Shown piece after piece: positions 24,466-33,928 of a stretch of DNA of 64,000 bases. The number at the start of each line of letters is the position of its first letter. Within the stretch, counting starts at the first letter, position 1. The notes below the pieces were generated by a model. That model did no database searches, was not told the origin of the DNA, and saw nothing but the letters and a program-made list of their open reading frames with translations. The stretch covers positions 3,294,349-3,358,348 of the forward strand of contig NW_023998490.1 in assembly GCF_014805625.2 (NCBI RefSeq). Direction: 5' to 3'. The stretch comes from Glossina fuscipes. Lineage: Eukaryota > Arthropoda > Insecta > Diptera > Glossinidae. The position numbers and the translations under genes were made by a program.

Positions 24466-25345
24466 TTTATATCCATCGCCGAAGGATGAGAGTATATTCA
24501 TTTCGCCGAAACGTTTGTAACGCCCAGAAGTAAAGTTCAGAAGCTACCCAAAGTATATGTGTTCTCGATCACTATCAAATTCTGAATCAGCTTATGTATA
24601 TCCGTCTGTCCGTCGGGCTGCCTCTCCGTCTTTACAATGCCTATTGGAAACATTCTGCTGGCCAAAAATATAAAGCTATCGACTTCAAATTTGGCAAAGC
24701 CATTGCAAGTTCTTGCACGCAAGCTGCTATTGAAAATCGACCAAATCGGTCAAAGCAAACCCCTACATTGTTACGTAGACTAAGAACACCTCTGCTTTTC
24801 AAAACATGTAAAAATTTGGCTTTTCGCTCATTACTCATACACTATAGCAGATGAATCTATAAAAATTTAAATCTATATTTTATGGGCCATACTGTTGTAG
24901 TACCTGTACAAAAATGATAAAAATTAATCACGCCTCTCCAATGTTAAAGTGTCATAATATCATTTGTTTTTTATAATGAGCAGAAACCAGCTGCAAAACT
25001 CCACAAAAGTATATAAATTCGTGGCCAGTTTCAAATTTGGAATGGACCTAAGCACGTCCGTTTGTTCCTCTGTCCATCTGTCTATCTATTTAACTGTATG
25101 GTATCTATGGTAAACATTCTTCGGTTGACGAAAGCGAAGATATCGCTTGCAAAGGACGCTTTTAAAGGACACGTCTACGATGCCCACATCCGTATGGGAC
25201 GAAAACGTTTATTTTGAAAATAGAGAAAGTCAGCTGCGTCCACTTCATAATATTATTCATGGAAATTTAATGATGGGTACAAAAGCTTCAGCCATGACCG
25301 CTTATAATTTTCTTGCTTGTTCTTCTTCTTATGTCTTTGTCTTTG
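24466..25345 (+). repeat. Dispersed repeat family A, most complete copy
   Basis: This copy spans the whole family order. It opens CGCCGAAGGATGAGAGTATA, then TTTGTAACGCCCAGAAG, the first GTCCGTCTGTCCGTC block at 24600-24630, TTCAAATTTGGCAAAGCC, TTGCACGCAAGCTGCTATTG, CATTACTCATACACTATAGC, CTGTACAAAAATGATAAAAA, GTTTCAAATTTGGAATGGAC, the second GTCCGTTTG/CTGTCCATCTGTC block, GAAGATATCGC, ATTTTGAAAATAGAG and ATGACCGCTTATAATTTTCT at the end. Short plus and minus open frames inside are not conserved between copies. The microsatellite blocks and hairpin end suggest a non-autonomous Helitron/Helentron (inference). Confidence 0.8.
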
Positions 25346-25861
25346 TTCATATTTAATTATTTATTTGTTTTAGTTGAACAATCTTAAACAACAAGATACA
25401 ATCTTATTGTTAGTAGCACAGGAGTGAAAAATAGTGCAGGCTTGTAATAGACATATAAAATGTGATTGTACGTAAGACAAAACAATAGTTTACAACATAC
25501 TTAAGGACTAGTCACAATTAAGGAAATTTAATTGCATTGAGCCATAGTTGAAACGATGTGGGTAAATTATTTGAGTGCTGAAGAACATTTATTAAGAAGA
25601 GAAGTTATGTTCATTTACGTGTGTACGATTCATTGAAAATGAAGTCGTTGTGAGACAATTTCCCCGGTTTGACTGAGCGAGTTGGAGTTCGGAAAGACAT
25701 GCATGGGTACAATCAATAATTCCCGCAATTGACATATAGAAAGCTTATCGAACAAACGCTTCCATATCAATTTCAAAATAAACCTACCGTTAAGCGAGAA
25801 ACGTCGTGTCTTTTCCGTCATTTGTTTGTGTTGTTTGAATCGCGCTAGTTGATGTGTCAAA
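25346..25861. other. Unassigned; possible PIF/Harbinger scrap on minus strand
   Basis: One minus-strand frame around 25630-25780 reads IAGIIDCTHACLSEL and later FSMNRTHVNEHNF. PIF/Harbinger nucleases have GAIDCTH at the first catalytic Asp, followed about 25 residues later by an (V/F)NRKxxHSxN segment. The similarity is short and broken; a translated search against the nuclease family would decide. Confidence 0.3.
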
Positions 25862-26550
25862 ACACAATGTATTTAGCATTTTCCATGAAAATTTCGGACA
25901 TGGGGAAACTGTCGTCCAAACTTGGAGCGTATTTATTCACACTATTTAGTTAGAGAGCTTGTTACTATTTTTTAACCTTTAGAGCTTCATACCTCATGCG
26001 GTATATAACAATGGGTGAAAAATGGATCGTCAACTACACTTCTGAGTCGAATCAACATGCAGGATCTATTTTAGGATTAATAAAAGATCGTGCAAAGCAG
26101 CCAAAAGCATAGAAGTCGGCCGGAAGGCCTTTCGCCTCCGTGTATTAGGAGGTAAACGTTATTCTAGCTATCGATTGTGATTGAAAAAGCAAGAAGGATG
26201 AGCAGCAAGTATTACGTAATGCTTTCGATTCGAGGGAAAAACAAAATTGCCAAAAAAGGCGACCTTAAATGGCTGAGAAAAGAAGGCTCTCTTGCTAAGG
26301 CAGTGCCCCGTGCCACATGTTGATGGTCGCAACGGCGCAATTGCATCATTTAATGTTGGAATTACCGTGTGACACAATCCATCATCCATTCAGAAACTAC
26401 TCTCTGCTTGCAAATCTCAAAAGCATGGTTCAGGGGAAAAGATTTGAATGAAAACAAGAGCTTCTCGTGGAGACCACATCGCATCTTGTCGGGCGTAACA
26501 AATCGTTTTCTAAAAACAATTAAACACACTATTGTCGGTCACGGGGCATT
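25862..26550 (+). pseudogene. Mariner (irritans-like) transposase remnant
   Basis: Across frameshifts and stops the plus strand gives SMKISDMGKLSSKLGAYLF, then at 26011 MGEKWIVNYTSESNQHAG with KPKA..SAGRPFASVY, then GSAPCHM, then LLANLKSMVQGKRFE and KSF.KN. These match in order the mariner blocks: the helix before the catalytic core, the (D)ExWI..Y.PE block, RSAGKVMASVFWD, the DNAPCH block and the FLF.NLK..L.GK+F block. The first catalytic Asp (MDE in active copies) reads MGE, DNAP reads GSAP, and several Trp codons are stops. The N-terminal third is missing and no TIR pair was seen. The copy is dead. Confidence 0.75.
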
Positions 26551-26551
26551 A

Positions 26552-27290
26552 GATACCTTACACCACTTGGTTTAATGTAGTTATTCATTCATTGTCGTGA
26601 TAATATGTAAAAGAAAGCTTTTCACGAAAGCACTCATATTGGATAATACTGAAAACGTCAACTAAAGTGGTCCGAATGCAGCAATCCTAATTTAAGTGTC
26701 AAAGGTTTTATTATTTTTCAATTACCTCCCTCATAATATACCTCGAATTAGGCTTTGTCGCCATAAAAGCGCTTGTTTTCGCGAGATCCATATTATGGGA
26801 TCCAAATTCTCTATGGCTAATTTACTAGAGATCAAATCTTACAAATTAGACATTTTTGGCACATAAAGGTTCAATTTCTGCAAGAATGCTTTTATGGCAA
26901 GGACTTTAAAAAATTTCAATATCTGATTACAAGTTTTCACACAAATTTAGAGTGCCAAAGTACTGTTACTAAGCGATTTTTGAAAATTACATTAGGGAGT
27001 GGTCGAAAAAGCGGTCCGATCCGAATAATTTACAATAGCATTTGTCGTTAGGCCAAATCCAGTCTGTGTACGAGATTTCAAATCATCAAAATATCTTGAA
27101 AATTACGATCTGTAGGTTACACGCAAGTATACATTGGCAGGCATCAGGTGGCCAGATGGCTAGACAATCTTGAAAACATGATTCTTAATCGATCGATACA
27201 ATAAACGATAGATATTTCTTAAGTTCTTTTAAATGCTACATACGCCCACACAACTTAACATGGCCTATACGACAAGAGGTGTCGGATATA
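26552..27290 (+). repeat. Dispersed repeat family B
   Basis: It runs ACACCACTTGGTTTAATGTAG, CTCTATGGC.., GGAGTGGTCGAAAAAGCGG, GTCGTTAGGCCAAA, AAAATATCTTGAAAATTACGA, GATCGATACAATAAACG and the closing CGACAAGAGGTGTCGGATAT. Confidence 0.65.
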
Positions 27291-27649
27291 AAAAGCAACG
27301 AAATATTAAAAAACATTGTTTTAAGGAAAAAAACCAATAAATATGATTTTTTTTATTTTTGACTCAGGCAGTTCAGGCAGTTAGTGCAGTTCATTAGTTT
27401 ATTAGAGTAAACTCCATTCAGAAATGGACCACATGTACTACTCCTTTTCGAAAACCTACCCCATATTGTACGGTTGCCATCCACAAACGTAATGATGTTG
27501 CTGAAGGTCATCTCCGTTGGCTACAAAAAGCAAAAGATTACAGTCATATAAGAGAGTCGGCATTATGTAAGTTTTAGAAAGTTTAGCTCCACATTTTTTT
27601 GTTTTTGTTCTTTATATAGATACATGGGTAACAATTAAGAGCACATTGC
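27291..27649. other. Unassigned region
   Basis: A plus-strand stretch at about 27480-27570 reads HKRNDVAEGHLRWLQKAKDY and looks coding-like, but I recognise no family and it is only about 30 codons. Otherwise AT-rich. Confidence 0.3.
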
Positions 27650-27787
27650 CTTGCACATACTATTTTTAAAATAAAAGTTATTAGAGCCGATAGCCTGTGT
27701 TGCTAGTGCTCAATGTCTTTTTTTTTAGTCTAAGAATTCAATTCATTAGTCTGAAATTAAAATAATAATAATAATAATAATAATAAA
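27650..27787 (+). mobile_element. SINE 3' fragment, second copy
   Basis: CCGATAGCCTGTGTTGCTAG, TTTAGTCTAAGAATT and TCTGAAATTAAAATAATAA match, in order, the body and tail of the SINE at 2745-2921 read on its own strand. It ends in (AAT)n. The tRNA-like head is missing or decayed. The two copies are substantially diverged, so the family is old or has subfamilies. Confidence 0.7.
27759..27787. repeat. (AAT)n microsatellite, SINE tail
   Basis: About nine AAT units at the 3' end of the SINE fragment. Confidence 0.9.
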
Positions 27788-27924
27788 ATAAATGTTATAC
27801 AGAGCGTTTTTCTACATTATTTTACATCTATAACAAGTGCATTAGTTGTATTAGAAATTGTTAAAAATATCGCCTTTGCGTATTCTTAATGTGCTTTGAT
27901 TGAGTTTACATAAGGATACTCTCT

Positions 27925-28175
27925 TTTCGTAACAACGTTTGCAACACCTAGAAGACAGCTTCAGAGGCCCTATGAAGTACGCATACTCTCGATGAGCACT
28001 AAATTCTGAATTGATGTAAGCAGGCACGTCTTCCCAACTAGTCTGTTGATCCTTATGAGTAGCACTTGTGGTAGATTTTCTCAAAAATGCAGACATTGGC
28101 TTCAAATTTGACAGGAGCATTGAAATTTCATGCAGGCAAGTTGATGTGGAGTATTAACTATGGACATAAATGGGG
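27925..28175 (+). repeat. Family A 5' fragment
   Basis: ACGTTTGCAACACCTAGAAG, ACTAAATTCTGAATTGATG, TTGGCTTCAAATTTGACAGG and TTCATGCAGGCAAGTTG match the family A 5' third. The microsatellite block is decayed. Confidence 0.65.
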
Positions 28176-28519
28176 TTTTTGCCTGTTTTTTATAAACTTC
28201 AATAAAGACGCTATAAATACTTCCATGAACACTTTAAAAAAAGCAAAAAAATTTGGAAAGCCTAGTCAACATCACAGAGCTTGAAAATTGGGGTTTTTCG
28301 TTATTTTAGCCTTTGTTCGGTTAAAGTTGCTGAATGGACAAAAGATACACTTTTGCTCGCATATAATTATCTTACTTTTTATACCCAAACCGCCTATGGT
28401 ATACGATATGAAACAGCCGGAAGGACTTGAGATGAACCCGCTTTCCGAGAAACATTTTCTGAATCAGGCTGAAGCCATCAGGTCTTTCTGTCTACTTTCT
28501 TTGTGTTCAATCCACGGGC

Positions 28520-28640
28520 CACAACTTTTGAGTTATTTTGATGAAATATGGCATGCCGACATGTTCTGATCTAAGGACGAATGCTATTGAAATTGTTTTG
28601 GGTTGAACCGCTTTTTCAAACTCTTCGCATACTTTAAACA
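28520..28640 (-). repeat. Family B fragment
   Basis: The reverse complement carries the block ending TTTGATGAAATATGGCATG with GGACGAATGCTATTGAAATTG, seen also at 6960-7000 and 57980-58040. Confidence 0.6.
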
Positions 28641-28959
28641 GTCCATGTACGAGTGACTGTGGGATGATGTAAATTATTTAATGATGAGCCGTGCCATACT
28701 AAAGCGTTTTTAAATATTTATTATAAGTCTGGCAACGGTTTCATATAATAGAGGGATTAAACTTACTCTTTTAAGTTGTTGTCTGTTTAAAAGGCTCCAG
28801 CGTTTGACTGAAATGTTTGGTAAGTGATGACTAAAGGAAAAAAATTGCTTATGTTTTAGCAGGTGATGATTAAAATAGAAAATGATTTACCTTTTTAAAC
28901 TTACTAAGGAAATTCGAAATTTTATTTTGGTCAAAAAATGTAATTCATCTTAGATTTTT

Positions 28960-29250
28960 TTCGATACCACGACTTTTCTGAATAGAACGTTATATTGGGA
29001 CTAGTCGAAAAAGTGGCCCTATTCGAACCATTTCCGATAGCTTTCGCCCTTGGGTCAAAACACGTTAGTGTTTCAAATTTCGTCAAAAATCCTTAAACAT
29101 TGTGACCTGTAGCTGAAACACAAATTTTCATGGAAATACATCAGACGAACAAGCAGGCTTAGATCATTTCAGATTATGATTCCGAATCGATCGGTGTAGT
29201 AAAAGATGGGTCTATCTTAAGCCCTTTTGCGTGTTTTATACGACCAGGCG
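28960..29250 (+). repeat. Family B 3' part
   Basis: ACTTTTCTGAATAGAACGTTATAT, AGTCGAAAAAGTGGCCC, TTGGGTCAAAACACGTTAG, GTGACCTGTAGCTGAAACAC, TTCCGAATCGATCGGTGTAG and GGGTCTATCTTAAGCCC are in family B order. The closing palindrome is lost. Confidence 0.75.
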
Positions 29251-31110
29251 TAAAACAAAGGAAGGATCATAGTTAAAAAGGAATTGCGTTTCTTAGACAT
29301 GAAAGACCTAAACAATCCAAAACATAAGTCAGAGATGCCCTGAAGGACCATTTCAGAACAGTAATCGCCGTATCACATTTAATAATTTCTTTGTAGGCTA
29401 AAAACTGGTGCAAAGTTTATGCAAAACATGCATCAATGCCAAAATTTTTTATATTTATATAACAAATTTTCATTCAATTCTGTCTGTCCAGGATACAGGA
29501 TTTTGTTCTGTCTGCGAGCCGGTGAAGCTCATCTTAGTAAGTGCATTACAAAAGCGAAAAAATTAATTTTCACCTCATGACTAATTGTACATATACAAAA
29601 AAAAAGAATTTTTTTTTTAATGTTAACTATTAACTTAAACTACAGCAACGTAAGGTGCAACGAAATTTGAATTTGAAATAATAGTAAGATGAAACTTCAA
29701 ATGAACCTCATAGGCACAACGTGACCCTTTTGGTGTTAAAATAAGAGAAGGCGTCTGCCACGTATGACGGGGTATAGTCCACCTAGCGCTAGTAAATACA
29801 AAACAATATTAACTGAAGACGATTTATTTAACGTCATAATCAACGTGTTTGAGCGAAAGGAAACGGCTATCAATTGCAATCACTTATACGTAGTTTGAAA
29901 TGTGGAATAAGAAAAGGAAAGAAATATAGCGTAGCGGCACTTGTGTTGTAGTTCATGTATTATTTTTCTACCGTTATATCCTTTGTTCGGTAGCATTTCT
30001 CGTTAAAAACGAAAAGGAAAGATTTAAAATGACAGAAACTGTAATATTAAACTTAAGCTATTTTGCAACGGAAGCGAAACGGGAAGATAAGTTAACGTGA
30101 CTTTGTAGATGCAGCACTCACACACACACATGCACGTCGGTACAATGAGAGCAATCGAAGAAAATTACATTCCCTTGTTTTATGGTTCCGAATATGCATA
30201 CCTATGCGTTACATAGATATATTCGTGCGGCGTGTACGCCGCAAACTATGACAGCAATAAATGTCAATATAAATAAAATTATACTCTTTTGCGCTACAAC
30301 GAATCATGTTACCAAAAATTTCTTGATTCGACTATTAAACAACAAGAGATATATAAACGTAGATATATATATAAACGTAGATAAGTAGAGAGTAGCAATA
30401 GTCATTTGTACGCGTATGTGTCGATGAAAGGAGCCGATAAGAATGCATGAAAGCTAAGTAAATATTACAAATCTCAACATGGATTAAAAGTTCAGTGCAT
30501 ACGCTCTTCGGGATGACATCCATAGCATATTCAGACAGGGGTAATCAAAAACAAAGATGCTTTTGTCCTTTTCTGAAGAATGAAAAGCGAGAGCTCTTTT
30601 AAAATTATGCAGAAGCCCGAAGCGTTCTCTGTCTATTGCTTACGATTAGTTAAACTTTAACGTGTTTTTCTTTTTTTTTGACGTAATATTGATCTCTATT
30701 AAGATTCCGTCAGATGCATAAAGCTAATTGCCAAATATATCACCAGCCATATCCATGATAGAGTACAATGTGAACCTTAAGCACATACCGTGTACACATA
30801 GATGCAGTGCACTCTCATAATAGTTATTAAAATCCAAATATTTGAACCATAGTAGACAGCAAAATAAGCAGAAGAAAAAAATACATCAAAAAAAACTTCA
30901 TCATATGTATATTATGCATATGTACATATATGCATACATATATTGAAGCTAACGACACATGTTGTTAAAATGCATTGCAAAAACTTTCTCATCCAACTTA
31001 ATCCATCTCATTTGTATTGTCAAGAAAAAAGATCTCGTTTGCTATTAGTTAAAAATATTTCGATTATCGCTTTTAACGTTCAGGTAAGAGGAACGCTGTG
31101 TTAATTATTG
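29251..31110. other. Unassigned AT-rich region
   Basis: No gene recognised. A short tandem duplication of a TATATATAAACGTAGA unit is at 30349-30382. Confidence 0.4.
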
Positions 31111-31114
31111 TACA

Positions 31115-31380
31115 TCCACCACTCAGAATTGGGCGTATGTTGATTACTAAGGAAGAAACCTTAGAGACCCGCGATGTCGTCTTGACTCTCAATCTGTAAC
31201 AAATTTTTAATCAATCTAGGTCTGTCTGTCTGTCCGTCTGTTTATCTCTGCAATGTCTGCGATAGACATTTTTCCGGTGGCAAAAATTATTAGATCATTT
31301 TCATAGTTTGCAAAAAGGTTGATGGTTCTCTACACAGTTTACAAATTAGGGCAAATCGGTTGAAATCCACGCCACCAATA
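31115..31380 (+). repeat. Family A 5' fragment
   Basis: The GTCTGTCTGTCTGTCCGTCTG block at 31222-31242 is followed by CATTTTTCCGGTGGCAAAAAT and GGGCAAATCGGTTG. It is more diverged than other copies. Confidence 0.6.
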
Positions 31381-31576
31381 AGAATATCTGCGCTCCAACG
31401 AACAGAAAAATTAGGTGTTTTGCCCAGGCAAAACTGTCCCCCTTCACAAAATATATTATCCTATGGCCCTTCGATCTTACAATACTTGTCCAATATTGAA
31501 ACAGCCGCTCATGTCTATCCGACACATGCCCAGCAAGCATACAATATGATAAAAGTTACCAATACTGATGGGGATT

Positions 31577-31821
31577 TCAGGCAACGACTTGTCGCCCTTT
31601 TCTTTATTCAAATGATCTTTGCCAGGAACATGACAATTTAAAATTCGTCTTGATTCAAGTTTCAACTTCGCTGTAACATTTTCTAGAGAAATAGTCATTC
31701 GCTTCAAAATAACGATACGAGAATAAGAGCGACGAGACCAATGTTGTATTGCGACAAAAATTGTTACGAGAGCTAGGACTTCATTATGTACTTTTTCAGT
31801 AACTGCTTTATTTTTAAACAA
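31577..31821 (-). pseudogene. Copia-type gag remnant (tentative)
   Basis: The minus frame from 31821 reads TISLENVTAKLKLESRRI, then NCHVPGKDHLNKEKGDK. In Ty1/copia Gag, an LTLExVxxxLxxEExRR-like helix is followed by a single zinc knuckle CxxCGKxGHxxxxC. Here the first Cys, the GK pair and the His remain while the second and last Cys are lost (P and E). The match is short but two blocks occur in the right order and spacing. No LTR, integrase or reverse transcriptase is nearby. Confidence 0.4.
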
Positions 31822-32941
31822 CGTGCAAAATCAGAGTGACTTGTTAGTTTCGTTCCTATTCCTATAGTAGCTAAAGCTTGCCGACGAAAATTGGTAATAA
31901 AAGGGCGCGATATTACATTACGGGCAAATTCAATGGGGATGGTTTATGTTTTAGAAATAAGATGACGATTCTTCGTGTTGTTCGATCGATTATATGACAC
32001 AGACACTTTGTCGCGTGATCCAACCGCCATGTCTCCTTAGAAGACAATAAAACTGATTCGTTACGATGCGCACACCGTGTAAGTATAAATAGGGGAAATT
32101 TAATAGTAATCAAGCCATATTTTTTAATGCAAGTCAGATCGTAGGTTCAGCAAAGTTTACTATTTACTATTTGATGCTTCTGAAGGTGTATTTTTTCGGA
32201 AGCATTAAATTTCTGAATAAATATTCTTATTAAACTGGGACATATCAGCAGGTTAGCAACCATCAGTAGGAAGTAAACAAACGAAAATAACACTTTTCTG
32301 ATCTTTACAATAAAAATTTTTTGTAACAGAATATGAAACCAAATTTCGTGCTCATAAATTAGCACTAACACGTAAGTTGACGGGATATCGTAAGTAATTC
32401 CAAATCTTTTGCACAGGACCGATCGCAAATATGGCTGGCTTATGAAAATGGCACTTAAGTCCTCAGGAACACCTTCGCTTATGATTTTAAGGTTTCTTTT
32501 CGTCCTTGTAAGTCTGTGTCCTATCGGTTAGGAAACATTATGAAGTGCATTCGAATAGTTTCCAGAATAGTTGGCATACGGGGACTATTATAAAATAAAC
32601 TCACGTAAGTATATTCGGCTAAGGTCGAATCTTTGATACACGCCATCTTTGTCTTAAAAGAAAAAAAAAAATCGAAAAATTGTTATCGCTATATTTGCTG
32701 CAGCATCTGAACAATAAGCAAAGAAGCCAAGTTTATTTGCTTTTGAAAAGAGAGGCACTGTCAGATTATATTGGACTGCACGCGAGTGATTCCATCAATT
32801 TGGGCAATTTTCAATATCAATCTCCCTGCAAGAACTTCCGATGCTTTTGCAAATTTGAATCCGAGATAATCATCAAATTAACACACAGGCATGGTTACAT
32901 CAATGCAAGTTTTCATACTAATCAAGAATATATATCATATA
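31822..32941. other. Unassigned region
   Basis: No element recognised. Plus and minus open frames of 66-110 codons occur (for example 32147-32428 minus and 32680-33012 plus) without identifiable motifs. Confidence 0.4.
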
Positions 32942-33499
32942 CACTGTGTCCAAAAAGTCTGAAAAATAAGACCAATTTAATTTTTCCCTTTTATAAATAC
33001 ATCTATTTATAAATCTATTAATTATTCCAAATTGATTTCGCTAAATGCAAAAAAAATAATATTTGAGTTTAAGGAGTTTAACAGTTTGGCACGACGGAAG
33101 AAATTCATAGTGCAGAACACAACGATAATCGAAGAAAACTCTCAACATCGACTTTCATTTTTAAGCAACTTTGATGCAATTTGCTCGATTTCGTCTTACC
33201 TTCTGCGCAATATTCGCTCGATTGATCTGCTGCTTCCGGTTCGTATGCGTAGATCCCAGTCTCATCTCCCATTATAATGATCGATTGATGATCAGAAATC
33301 ATTTTCTCACACGCTTTGTAAAAATCAGTAAAAAATACTTTTTTATCGTCCAAAACCAAGCACAACTGAAACACTAATAACAGTTACGATATCAAATTTG
33401 ACACTGGCATATGTCACGGTGCTACTTCTACATTTCTGTTGTTCGTTATATCCACGCAGTTTAACTTGAATGTTGATCATACTTTTTGGTCACAGTATT
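32942..33499 (-). mobile_element. Internally deleted mariner element with both TIRs
   Basis: The left end CACTGTGTCCAAAAAGTCTG at 32942 is inverted at the right end, where the minus strand reads ACTGTGACCAAAAAGTATGA up to 33499. TA dinucleotides flank both ends, as expected for Tc1/mariner insertion. The element is 558 bp against about 1.3 kb for a complete mariner. It keeps a middle piece of the transposase (33060-33374) and lacks both the N-terminal domain and the C-terminal catalytic block. Confidence 0.75.
33060..33374 (-). pseudogene. Mariner transposase middle fragment with frameshift
   Basis: The minus frame contains IIIMGDETGIYAYEPEAADQ followed by SSEYCAEG, matching the mariner (V/I)TGDE(T/S)W(V/I)Y.Y.PE block around the first catalytic Asp, though the usual Trp is Gly. 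After a frameshift near 33150 the next frame gives MLRVFFDYRCVLHYEFLPSC, matching the KVMLTVFFDYRGVVHYEF block. The reading is inside a TIR pair (32942-33499), which confirms the family. The second and third catalytic acids are deleted. Confidence 0.8.
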
Positions 33500-33500
33500 A

Positions 33501-33928
33501 CACAGTATTCCTCCCTATAATACGGTACTCTTATAACGCGTCCGCATATTACACGATTTCATGCCCTTCGTATAACACGAGTTTTTACCCCTGCATATAA
33601 CGCGGGGTTTTCCCACGTACTGTGAAATTTATAACGATTTTTACGGTTCGTAATCAATTTTGCGTATGTTTGCACATTGCGTCGATGGTGTTCTTATTAA
33701 AATAAATTAAATTATTTTATTAAATTTGTGCTCCTAGTTTCGGAAATGTAAGAACATTGATTATATATACAATAGCATTGATTATACATCTATCTGGAGC
33801 TAAATCAGCCGACAATATGAACAATTAACCAAAATGGAAAATCATTTGTACATAACGCGCTATACGGGTTCATAAAAGCGTTTTCCTATGACGCGGAACT
33901 AATCTACCGTGTTACAGGTGGATTGTTG
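33501..33928. mobile_element. Tigger/pogo-like MITE
   Basis: The left end at 33501 (CACAGTATTCCTCCCTATAA, then TACGGTACTCTTATAACGCG) is approximately inverted at the right end (minus strand from 33928: CAACAATCCACCTGTAACAC, then GGTAGATTAGTTCCGCG). TA flanks both ends. Interior pieces repeat TATAACGCG-type motifs near both termini. Tigger/pogo TIRs also start with CA and carry CGTATAA/CGCG-type motifs (family knowledge). There is no transposase. The left TA is shared with the mariner ending at 33499. Confidence 0.5.
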
